The notes under the pieces: model-generated
Told to the model about the DNA's origin: nothing
What the model saw: only the letters and a program-made list of their open reading frames with translations
Database searches by the model: none
Position numbers and translations under genes: made by a program
In this document: positions 6,439-11,570 of the stretch, in pieces
Position numbering within the stretch: the first letter of the stretch is position 1
How the letters are laid out: each line of letters starts with the position of its first letter
Assembly (NCBI GenBank): GCA_937891805.1
Contig: CALATK010000079.1
Span: 1 to 11,570 of the forward strand
Direction of reading: 5' to 3'
From: an uncultured Fibrobacter sp.
Lineage (GTDB): Bacteria; Fibrobacterota; Fibrobacteria; Fibrobacterales; Fibrobacteraceae
Length of the DNA stretch: 11,570 bases

Positions 6439-7758
6439 ATGAATTTGAAATCCGCTTTCGCTTTGCTCGCCGCTGGCACCTTCCTGGCTGCTTGCGGTGC
6501 TGACGAAGTTGTCAACATTAACGACGAAGCCAAGGACAAGGCGACCATCACCCTGAAAGTGATGGACAACCACGATGGTTCCGCCATCGAGGGTGCCACC
6601 GTCTATTCCGTCGTAGACGACGAATCCGTGAAGTCCGACGAGCTTGGCCTATCTATCTGGGAAAAGCAGGTGCTTGGCACTCACGCCTTCCAGATTTCCA
6701 AGGAAGGTTACGCCACCATTCTTACGGCGGTGACTTTGGGAGAACAGGGACAGGGCAACGTGGCCCGCGTCGGTGACGAAATTGTTCCGGTGGAAATGTA
6801 CAAGACTGGCGTGACTGCCAGCGGCACGGTCCTCTACACGGATGACAAGGGAAATAGGGTCGCGGCCAAGGAAGTGACGGTGTATGCCTCCCTGCCTTCC
6901 TCCTTTGTTCCTTCTGAACTTTCTACCAAGACAGACAAGAATGGTGAGTATAAGTTCGATAATCTCCCCGAAGGTGTTGAAATCGACATTTCGGTGGGCC
7001 AGGCTTCCTTTGACAAGAAGAATTATGCTGTCGTGGGTGAAACCACTGTCGGGGGCTCTACTTACAGGGCTGGCGATGCCATTAAGATTCCTCTAATCAG
7101 CATGACCAAGGTGGCCGGTCAGCTGGTGCTTGTTTCCAGCAACTTGGACAAGATTGATTCCAACTCTTCTGTCACCCTGACATTCTCCGCAGAACTGGTT
7201 GCGGACTCTGTGAAGACCAGCAAGTGGAGCGTTGAAGATGGAAACGGCCGCGACCAGATGGTGTCCGTGTCCCTGGGTTCCGACAAGAAGTCCATTACCA
7301 TCAAGTTGATTGATGGCTTCTGGAGCAAGACCTCCACTTACTATGTTGAAGGCTATGCCTATTCTACCGAAGGTGCTTCTGTAGATGTGAATAAGAATTT
7401 CAAAGTCGGAGCCTCCGGAGCTGGCGCTGTTCCTGAAAATGTTACATTGAAGGCTACAGCCGATGAAGATTATCCCGAGACTCGGGTTGTCCTGACATGG
7501 ACTGCTCCTAAAGGCGCTGTGAGCGGTTATACCTTGTGGTACAAGAATGTCACTCAGAAAATGAGTGCTTATGAGGTTGTCAATTCTAGTTATTATACCT
7601 TGAGCACTCTTGATTCGAAGGTGACTGTTCGCTTGACTTATCTTGGAGAGGAAGGAGACAAACTTTCTTTCAAGCTGATTCCTTACAACACCAATGGCAC
7701 TGCCGATGTGACCAAGGCCAAGGCTGTGGAATACACCATCCCCACATCGGAGTTGTAG
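6439..7758 (+). CDS. Multidomain surface lipoprotein (CarboxypepD-like, Ig-like and Fn3-like)
   Basis: The product is 439 residues. The N-terminus MNLKSAFALLAAGTFLAAC is a lipoprotein signal with lipidated Cys 19. A short acidic linker is followed by two beta-rich modules of carboxypeptidase-regulatory type: ITLKVMDNHDGSAIEGATVYS (from about 36) and GVTASGTVLYTDDKG...KTDKNGEYKFDNLPEGVEI (about 130-190), the latter with the typical NGEY.F.NLPEG turn. Around 225-325 lies an Ig-like module (QLVLVSSNLDKIDSNSSVTLTFS, KSITIKLIDGFWSKTSTYYVEG). The C-terminus from about 335 resembles fibronectin type III (PENVTLKATADEDYPETRVVLTWTAP, SGYTLWYKN). No catalytic domain is visible, so it is probably a structural or binding protein tethered to the outer membrane or periplasm. 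A strong Shine-Dalgarno, its own promoter and a terminator make it a single-gene unit. Domain assignments are by eye. Confidence 0.85.
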   Translation: MNLKSAFALLAAGTFLAACGADEVVNINDEAKDKATITLKVMDNHDGSAIEGATVYSVVDDESVKSDELGLSIWEKQVLGTHAFQISKEGYATILTAVTLGEQGQGNVARVGDEIVPVEMYKTGVTASGTVLYTDDKGNRVAAKEVTVYASLPSSFVPSELSTKTDKNGEYKFDNLPEGVEIDISVGQASFDKKNYAVVGETTVGGSTYRAGDAIKIPLISMTKVAGQLVLVSSNLDKIDSNSSVTLTFSAELVADSVKTSKWSVEDGNGRDQMVSVSLGSDKKSITIKLIDGFWSKTSTYYVEGYAYSTEGASVDVNKNFKVGASGAGAVPENVTLKATADEDYPETRVVLTWTAPKGAVSGYTLWYKNVTQKMSAYEVVNSSYYTLSTLDSKVTVRLTYLGEEGDKLSFKLIPYNTNGTADVTKAKAVEYTIPTSEL

Positions 7759-7816
7759 TACCCCTCGATTGAGTTCAATGAAGATTCCAGCATTGTTGGA
7801 ACTATAGTTGAAATTT

Positions 7817-7846
7817 GGCTCCAGGCCTTGTGCCTGGGCCTTTTTG
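7817..7846 (+). terminator. Rho-independent terminator after the 439-aa lipoprotein gene
   Basis: GGCTCCAGGC pairs with GCCTGGGCC (9 bp with one bulged T) around a 5-base loop CTTGT, directly followed by TTTTTG. GC-rich stem plus T-run is the classical form. It lies 58 bases after the stop codon. Confidence 0.85.
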
Positions 7847-7938
7847 TTGTCCTAGTCCCTGTGTGCTTTTGACCTTCGGGGTGATTGAACCGATGAAAAC
7901 AGGGGTGTCACCTAACTTTGTAAGGTCTTGTAAAAAAG

Positions 7939-7944
7939 TATATT
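7939..7944 (+). promoter_or_regulatory. Putative -10 box TATATT for the 285-aa lipoprotein
   Basis: AAGTATATTTGTCGT precedes the ATG at 7951; the box ends only 6 bases before it and no Shine-Dalgarno sequence is present. This matches the short-leader arrangement at trmO and prfA. Confidence 0.5.
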
Positions 7945-7950
7945 TGTCGT

Positions 7951-8808
7951 ATGAGTACCAGATTGATGTCTTGGCTTGGTTTGTTTCTGCTTTGCTTATC
8001 ACTTCTTCTGCAGGCCTGCGCCGGCTCCGAGAATGGAGGTGGCGAGGCCGGTTCCGCTGGAGATTCCGGCATGGGCGATGCCCCTTGTACGGAGTGCGGG
8101 GAACGGGGCGAAATCAAGCTGAAGATTTCCAAGGAAAAGTTTTATCGGGAGTGGAACGAAGCCGCCTACGGTCGCTTGGATTCCACAGCCGTGGTCGGCG
8201 TGTTGCCCACCTTGAAGGTGACGGCTGGCCGTCCGGAAACTTGCCGTATGTGTCACAGCTATAGTGCGGACGCCCTGGACTTTGACCTGGCCCGCATTGA
8301 GGATTCCTTGTTCGTGAAGGCATTCCCGAAGATGCGTCGGGAGCTGTTGCTGCCCGGCATGCGCCTGCCGGAATCGGACACCCTGTACATGGACAGCCTT
8401 TCGGCTTTGCTTTTGCAGACGGAATTTACCGACGGCAAAAAGCTGGAAGATTTTACGCCCTGGCAGGAGCGGGATAGCGTGGAGCAGAAGCTGGTCCGCG
8501 AGCCGCCCCTGGCCCTGCGGAACTTGCTGAACGAACTGGCCAGTCGGTACGAACTGCGTTATGTTTCTATGCCGGTGCGGCTGGACGTATATATGGATCC
8601 GGACCTTGGGAGCAGCGGCGGTTATACCTGGAAAATCCTTTGGAGCCTTTGGGATGCCCGTTATGGAGAGTTGGTGTTCTTGGTGTATTCTGAATTTACC
8701 GCCGAGACGACCAGCCGCGTAGCTCCCGAAAAGGAGTGGGCCGTACCCTTCGCCCCCCGCCTCTGGAAGATGTTTTCTACGAATTTAAAAAGTATAGAGA
8801 ATCATTAA
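7951..8808 (+). CDS. Hypothetical lipoprotein with CxxC and CxxCH motifs
   Basis: The 285-residue product starts with a lipoprotein signal (basic MSTR, a long Leu-rich core, lipobox LQAC with Cys 23), then a Gly/Ser/Glu linker (about 24-45). Two cysteine pairs follow: CTEC at 46-49 and CRMCH at 98-102. The second matches the CxxCH pattern of heme c attachment, but the surroundings do not otherwise look like a cytochrome. A disulfide or metal-binding knuckle formed by the four Cys is equally possible. The remainder is mixed alpha/beta (LRNLLNELASRYELRYVSMPVRLDVYMDPDLG, then YTWKILWSLWDARYGELVFLVYSEFTAET) and resembles no family I know. It lies in its own transcription unit after a terminator and converges on the acidic 137-aa gene across an inverted repeat. 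The envelope location is well supported; the function is unknown. Confidence 0.8.
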   Translation: MSTRLMSWLGLFLLCLSLLLQACAGSENGGGEAGSAGDSGMGDAPCTECGERGEIKLKISKEKFYREWNEAAYGRLDSTAVVGVLPTLKVTAGRPETCRMCHSYSADALDFDLARIEDSLFVKAFPKMRRELLLPGMRLPESDTLYMDSLSALLLQTEFTDGKKLEDFTPWQERDSVEQKLVREPPLALRNLLNELASRYELRYVSMPVRLDVYMDPDLGSSGGYTWKILWSLWDARYGELVFLVYSEFTAETTSRVAPEKEWAVPFAPRLWKMFSTNLKSIENH

Positions 8809-8809
8809 G

Positions 8810-8900
8810 TAATGAGTTGTGAGTAATGAGTTATGAGTTTTTATGATCGCGCCGAAGGCGCCAAATTACAAACTCAATACTGATAACTGACAACTCATTA
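8810..8900. repeat. Imperfect 31-nt inverted repeat with nested GC hairpin
   Basis: Bases 8810-8840 and 8870-8900 are inverted copies, 26 of 31 positions matching. The left arm itself is a near-perfect direct duplication of a 14-mer (TAATGAGTTGTGAG then TAATGAGTTATGAG). The 29-base centre contains GCGCC-GAA-GGCGC (8849-8861), a 5-bp stem. The element fills the gap between two convergent genes. It resembles the AGTTATGAGTTAT-type intergenic repeats that occur dispersed in some genomes; that comparison is from memory. As RNA it could end transcription from both sides. Confidence 0.75.
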
Positions 8901-8927
8901 CTAATTCCGCATTCCACATTACACATT

Positions 8928-9341
8928 TCAGAACCCCAATACCGCTTCCGAAATCTCGTTGGCTTCGTCGGAGTAGTCGTCAGTGCGGTCGGGAATGAAC
9001 TCGCCCCAGCCTTCGCTGACGCCGCAGCCCACGCCTACCTCCACGGTGGACCACTTGAACACGGCAAACACCTTCGGGAACATTTCCAGCAGGCCGTCCA
9101 ACACGTCTTCGGGAGGTTCGTCTTCCACCAGCATGTTGCCGTCCATAGCCAAAAGCTCCGTCTCCGGTAGTTCTTCGAAGCGACACTCGTATTCGTCGGA
9201 CACGATGGGGTCCACAGAATACCAATCTCCCGAATCTTCACTAGGGAGTTCCGCCTCCGGGAATTTTTCCATAAAGGCCTGCCACAGAAGGGCAAGGTCT
9301 GCCCCCTCGCCAATAAACCGGACTAAAACGCGACAATCCAT
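8928..9341 (-). CDS. Hypothetical acidic protein, 137 aa
   Basis: I do not recognise this family. The start at 9341 is well supported: AAGGAGA lies 4 bases upstream and a TATATT box is further up at 9364-9369. The protein is strikingly acidic, with Asp/Glu clusters throughout (SEDSGDWYSVDP, EYECRFEELPETE, VEDEPPEDVLDGLLEMFP, DRTDDYSDEANEISEAV), and has no signal peptide or membrane segment, so it is probably cytoplasmic. The first part (MDCRVLVRFIGEGADLALLWQAFMEKFPEAEL) looks like a beta strand followed by a helix, and FAVFKWSTVEVGVGCGVSEGWGEFIP looks like further strands, suggesting a small alpha/beta fold. It lies downstream of the DUF1846 coding sequence in the same direction but has its own promoter-like box. 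Function unknown. Confidence 0.7.
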   Translation of the reverse strand: MDCRVLVRFIGEGADLALLWQAFMEKFPEAELPSEDSGDWYSVDPIVSDEYECRFEELPETELLAMDGNMLVEDEPPEDVLDGLLEMFPKVFAVFKWSTVEVGVGCGVSEGWGEFIPDRTDDYSDEANEISEAVLGF

Positions 9342-9363
9342 AACTTCTCCTTGCTATGGAACG

Positions 9364-9369
9364 AATATA
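9364..9369 (-). promoter_or_regulatory. Putative -10 box TATATT for the acidic 137-aa gene
   Basis: On the minus strand, TTATTTATATATTCG lies 22 bases upstream of the ATG at 9341, leaving a leader of roughly 16 bases that carries AAGGAGA. A weak hairpin GAGAA/TTCTC (9389-9402), just past the DUF1846 stop, lacks a T-run. Confidence 0.45.
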
Positions 9370-9405
9370 TAAATAAACGGCGTACCGGGAGAATCTATTC
9401 TCGAA

Positions 9406-10503
9406 TTATCCGTGGTACAGGTTGCCGGACTGGTAATTCGGCTCGGTCGTCAAATTCACGCCCAGACGGCGGAACACGCCTACATCCACCTGGGAAAGGA
9501 TCACGCTGGAATGAACTTCGCAGTGGCGGAGTTCCGGCAACTTCTCGAGAGCGATTTTCGCATTGTAGTCTGTCAGGGCGCAAACGGAAAGCGCCACCAG
9601 GGCCTCGTCCATGTGCAAGCGCGGGTTCTTGTGTCCGAGCTGCTTGGTCTTTAGATTCTGGATAGGTTCAATCACCATGGGAGAAAGCAAGCGCACTTCG
9701 TCAGGAATATGGGCCAGATGTTTCAGCGCATCCAGAAGCATGGCCGAAGAGGCTCCCAGCAGGGACGACGTCTTCGCCGAGATGATGGCGCCGTCGTTCA
9801 GCTGGATAGCAACCGCCGGACCGTCGGTCAGTTCGGCCTTTTCTACGGCAGCGGCAATCACCGGACGGTCGGCAGTGCTAATCTGCGCCTGCTCCATAAT
9901 CAGTTCCTGCTTGTAAATCTGGTCCTTTTCCGCGTTGCCCTTGCGCACATCGCAGAGGGTGTTGTAGTAACGGCGGATAATTTCTTGCTTGGCGGCCTCG
10001 CACACGGCGGCATCGTCAATAATGCAGTTGCCCGCCATGTTCACGCCCATGTCCGTGGGACTCTTGTACGGAGACTCGCCCAGAATGCGGGTAAACAGGG
10101 CGTTCAGCACCGGGAAGATTTCCACATCGCGGTTATAGTTGATGGTGGTCTGCCCATAAGCTTCCAGGTGGAAGGGGTCGATCATGTTCACGTCGTTCAA
10201 GTCGGCGGTGGCGGCCTCGTAGGCCAGGTTCACCGGGTGCTTTAGCGGGATATTCCAGATGGGGAATGTCTCAAACTTGGCATAGCCCGCCTTGATGCCC
10301 CGCTTGTTCTCGTGATAAATCTGGGAGAGGCACACGGCCATCTTTCCACTCCCGGGACCGGGAGCCGTCACCACCACCAGCTCGCGGGTAGTTTCGACAA
10401 ATTCGTTCTTGCCGTAGCCGTCGTCGCTCACCACCAGCGGGATGTTGCTTGGGTAACCGGCGATAGGATAATGACGGTAAACCTTCAGACCAAGACCCTC
10501 TAG
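9406..10503 (-). pseudogene. DUF1846 (UPF0371) protein, 5' part missing
   Basis: This is the left-hand half of the fused frame. About 365 residues match the conserved core of DUF1846/UPF0371 proteins as I know them: KVYRHYPIAGYPSNIPLVVS, the glycine-rich APGPGSGKM loop (P-loop-like but not an exact Walker A), AGYAKFETFPIWNIPLKHPVNL, DVNMIDPFHLEAYGQTTINYNRD, SPYKSPTDMGVNMAGN and the C-terminal LDALKHLAHIP / HKNPRLHMDEALVALS / VILSQVDVGVFRRLGVNLT. Members are around 500 residues, so roughly 140 N-terminal residues are absent. The family is cytoplasmic and its biochemical function is, to my knowledge, not established. In its own genome the gene is probably intact; the truncation coincides with the sequence junction. 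Confidence 0.85.
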
Positions 10504-11439
10504 CTTTTTCTGGTAGGCGATGCTCCGGTACCCTGCGCTGATCTGCCAATCCTTCACCCCATCGGCGATGGCGGCGCGGAACATCTCTTCCAGTGCAGCC
10601 ACGGCGGTGCGGTCGCCCTCGATCTCGCTGCCCTTGGGGTGCGCCACCTCATCGGGCAGGGCGGCTCTGAGCAGCACCAGATCGCCGGGCTGATACCCTT
10701 CCTCCAGCGCATGGGTGCGGTTCACCAGCAGGGGCGGGGCGGCAGGATCCGGCGTGGGGGTGACGGTCACCTGTTTGGCATCGGTGCTGTAGAGCAGTCC
10801 AAGGGTCATCTCGCCCGCCGCGCCATCCACTGCCAGGCCGTGCTGGCTCTGGAACAGGCGCACAGCCGTCTGGGTGCCGGGTCCGAAATCGCCGTCGCAT
10901 TCGCCGCTGTAAAAGCCCAGCTCCGAAAGCCGCTGCTGCATCTCTACAACAGCAGCCCCCTCGGCTCCCTTGCTCAGGGACGAGGGGGTCTCCGTAGGCG
11001 CGGGCGTGGGAATGTACGTCTGCGCGTTTGTGCTATACAGCGTATTGCGGGTGGTCTCGCCAGCGATGCCGTCCTCTTCCAGCCCATGCTGGGCCTGAAA
11101 CAGCATCACTGCCTGCTGAGTGCCCGGGCCGTACTGCCCGTCCACCTCGCCGGTGTAATAGCCCAGCTCCGAAAGCCGGTTCTGCAGTTTGGTCACCTCA
11201 TCGCCCTGCACGCCGGGCTTCAGCAGCATCACGGTGGGCTGGGGCGTTAGTCCCGGCTCCAGCGTGATGGCCAGCATGCTGCGCACATCCGCCGTGGGGG
11301 TGGGGGTCGCCGCCGCCTCCACCTGCAGTGTGCGCTTCAGGCGCAGATGCCCGGGCAGCTGCAATACAAGGGACAGCACGCCCACCGCCAGCAGCGCCAG
11401 CAGCACGATGGTGCCGGGTCTCATTTTTCTCTCTTGCAC
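9406..11439 (-). CDS. Fused ORF: peptidoglycan-binding/VanY-like front joined to DUF1846 back
   Basis: The frame is continuous for 677 codons but combines two unrelated, incomplete proteins. Residues 1-309 are a Clostridia-type cell-wall protein: transmembrane helix (about 9-28), Thr/Pro linker, two PG_binding_1 repeats (73-137 and 155-219), a second linker, then the first third of a VanY-type D-Ala-D-Ala carboxypeptidase ending at SAGYRSIAYQ. Residues from about 313 to 677 are the C-terminal two-thirds of a DUF1846/UPF0371 protein, starting at LEGLGLKVYRHYPIAGYPSN. The VanY catalytic motifs and the DUF1846 N-terminus are both missing. The GTG start at 11439 is chosen because GGAGGAG lies 7 bases upstream; ATG 11424 and the longer frame to 11493 lack this spacing. 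Most likely this is a chimeric join and not a real gene; a genuine fusion would have no visible logic (extracellular front, cytosolic back). Confidence 0.55.
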   Translation of the reverse strand: MQERKMRPGTIVLLALLAVGVLSLVLQLPGHLRLKRTLQVEAAATPTPTADVRSMLAITLEPGLTPQPTVMLLKPGVQGDEVTKLQNRLSELGYYTGEVDGQYGPGTQQAVMLFQAQHGLEEDGIAGETTRNTLYSTNAQTYIPTPAPTETPSSLSKGAEGAAVVEMQQRLSELGFYSGECDGDFGPGTQTAVRLFQSQHGLAVDGAAGEMTLGLLYSTDAKQVTVTPTPDPAAPPLLVNRTHALEEGYQPGDLVLLRAALPDEVAHPKGSEIEGDRTAVAALEEMFRAAIADGVKDWQISAGYRSIAYQKKLEGLGLKVYRHYPIAGYPSNIPLVVSDDGYGKNEFVETTRELVVVTAPGPGSGKMAVCLSQIYHENKRGIKAGYAKFETFPIWNIPLKHPVNLAYEAATADLNDVNMIDPFHLEAYGQTTINYNRDVEIFPVLNALFTRILGESPYKSPTDMGVNMAGNCIIDDAAVCEAAKQEIIRRYYNTLCDVRKGNAEKDQIYKQELIMEQAQISTADRPVIAAAVEKAELTDGPAVAIQLNDGAIISAKTSSLLGASSAMLLDALKHLAHIPDEVRLLSPMVIEPIQNLKTKQLGHKNPRLHMDEALVALSVCALTDYNAKIALEKLPELRHCEVHSSVILSQVDVGVFRRLGVNLTTEPNYQSGNLYHG
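10498..10518. other. Junction between two unrelated sequences
   Basis: Going leftwards on the minus strand, the VanY-like sequence stops at SIAYQKKL, where family members continue with another Gln/Asp-rich helix. DUF1846 begins at KKLEGLGLKVYRHY. Both families can have a Lys-Leu at this point, so the crossover lies in a few shared bases (about 10503-10515). Base composition changes too: I count 33 G+C of 60 at 9901-9960 and 42 of 60 at 10561-10620. Confidence 0.75.
10510..11439 (-). pseudogene. Peptidoglycan-binding VanY-like carboxypeptidase, 3' part missing
   Basis: This is the right-hand half of the fused frame. The order is: cytoplasmic VQERKMRPG, membrane helix, extracellular linker rich in TPTPT, two PG_binding_1 domains, linker PTPDPAAPP, then LLVNRTHALEEGYQPGDLVLL and the DWQISAGYRSIAYQ stretch that opens a VanY (peptidase M15B) domain. 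The zinc ligands and catalytic SxHxxGxAxD and HxxE motifs that should follow are lost at the junction. Intact relatives trim the terminal D-Ala of peptidoglycan stem peptides outside the cell. It starts 16 bases after the nucleotidyltransferase stop, so the two were probably one operon in the donor genome. Confidence 0.75.
10783..11223 (-). repeat. Tandem PG_binding_1 repeats, 246-nt period
   Basis: Two copies (11029-11223 and 10783-10977) are offset by exactly 82 codons. Each has the RLSELG(Y/F)Y(T/S)GE.DG.(Y/F)GPGTQ.AV.LFQ.QHGL..DG..GE.T core. DNA identity is high in places; CAGCTCCGAAAGCCG, for example, occurs in both. PG_binding_1 modules bind peptidoglycan; tandem copies with Pro/Thr linkers are usual in Clostridia wall enzymes. 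Confidence 0.85.
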
Positions 11440-11446
11440 CGGAAAG

Positions 11447-11453
11447 CTCCTCC
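11447..11453 (-). promoter_or_regulatory. Shine-Dalgarno GGAGGAG deciding the GTG start at 11439
   Basis: GGAGGAG reads on the minus strand with a 7-base spacer to GTG 11437-11439. The in-frame ATG at 11424 would have a 22-base spacer. This strong anti-16S match contrasts with the missing or weak sites of several genes left of the junction. Confidence 0.75.
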
Positions 11454-11455
11454 GA

Positions 11456-11570
11456 TCAGCCCCAGAGGGGTGCAGGGTATGCGCCCTCCGCACTCATGCG
11501 GCGCAGGGCGGCCACCACCTCCTGCTTGTCGGCGGCATAGGTAACGCCGTACCACTTGTCGGGGGTGGTG
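11456..11570 (-). CDS. C-terminal tail of a probable sugar nucleotidyltransferase, partial
   Basis: The frame is open to the right edge, with 37 codons visible ending in TGA: the residues begin TTPDKWYGVTYAADKQEV and end YPAPLWG. The WYGVTYxxDK segment followed by a short helix is how many Clostridia NDP-sugar pyrophosphorylases (NTP_transferase family) end, as I remember them; the catalytic N-terminal domain is outside the window. If correct, the enzyme would make a nucleotide sugar from a sugar phosphate for wall or polysaccharide synthesis, consistent with the wall-enzyme gene that follows after 16 bases. Only the tail is visible, so the family call is tentative. Confidence 0.5.
   Translation of the reverse strand, partial: TTPDKWYGVTYAADKQEVVAALRRMSAEGAYPAPLWG

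Noticed and set aside
10354..10359. APGPGSGKM in DUF1846 as a Walker A ATPase site
   Set aside because: The spacing is one residue short of GxxxxGK[ST] and no Ser/Thr follows the Lys; it is a conserved glycine-rich loop of the family, with nucleotide binding unproven.
10498..10518. The junction as a programmed inversion, phage attachment site or natural domain shuffling
   Set aside because: There is no inverted or direct repeat, integrase or tRNA nearby, and both domains are broken mid-fold. A chimeric join is simpler.
10783..11223. The 246-nt tandem repeat as a mobile or CRISPR-like array
   Set aside because: The period is exactly 82 codons and each unit is a PG_binding_1 domain, so it is an ordinary protein domain duplication.
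10639..11250. A 203-codon plus-strand frame opposite the PG-binding repeats
   Set aside because: It is a reverse image of the GC-rich repeated domain; its apparent internal repeat simply mirrors the PG_binding_1 duplication.

Overview
The window is best read as two pieces of DNA from different bacteria joined at about 10503-10515. Bases 1 to about 10500 look like an ordinary chromosomal stretch of a Fibrobacter-type bacterium. The evidence is several signal-peptide or lipobox proteins of the kind seen there (TPR protein, RlpA, beta-barrel, Ig/CarboxypepD-type lipoprotein), short AT-rich promoters with a TATATT-like box very close to the start codon, and a DUF1846 protein. This taxonomic call is an inference from style and protein flavour, not from a search. 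The last kilobase (about 10515-11570) is visibly GC-richer, uses a strong GGAGGAG ribosome binding site, and encodes Clostridia-type proteins.

Layout. Plus strand, 1-2492: a TPR protein truncated by the window edge overlaps an rlpA-like lipoprotein gene, then comes a small orphan gene behind a 5' stem-loop. Minus strand, 5419-2493: prfA (release factor 1), prmC (the methyltransferase that modifies its GGQ glutamine) and an outer-membrane beta-barrel gene. Plus strand, 5467-8808: trmO (divergent from prfA), a 439-residue surface lipoprotein ending in a good terminator, and a second, cysteine-containing lipoprotein. Minus strand, 11570-8928: the tail of a sugar-nucleotidyltransferase, a fused ORF (peptidoglycan-binding/VanY-like front, DUF1846 back) and an acidic orphan protein.

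Functional links. prfA, prmC and trmO form a translation-fidelity cluster: RF1, its modifier, and a tRNA t6A37 methyltransferase. The TPR and RlpA genes form an envelope pair. The lipoproteins and the barrel are probably outer-membrane or periplasmic.

No gene-free stretch exceeds 300 bases; the longest is 7759-7950, which holds a terminator and a promoter. I saw no tRNA, rRNA, CRISPR array, transposase or defence system. I did not find a convincing new multi-gene system. The most striking object, the fused ORF, is more likely an assembly or library chimera than a novel protein. The most interesting natural signals are non-coding: an imperfect 31-nt inverted repeat at 8810-8900, a 10-bp 5'-leader hairpin at 2218-2249, a palindrome at the prfA/prmC junction, and the recurring near-leaderless promoter pattern.
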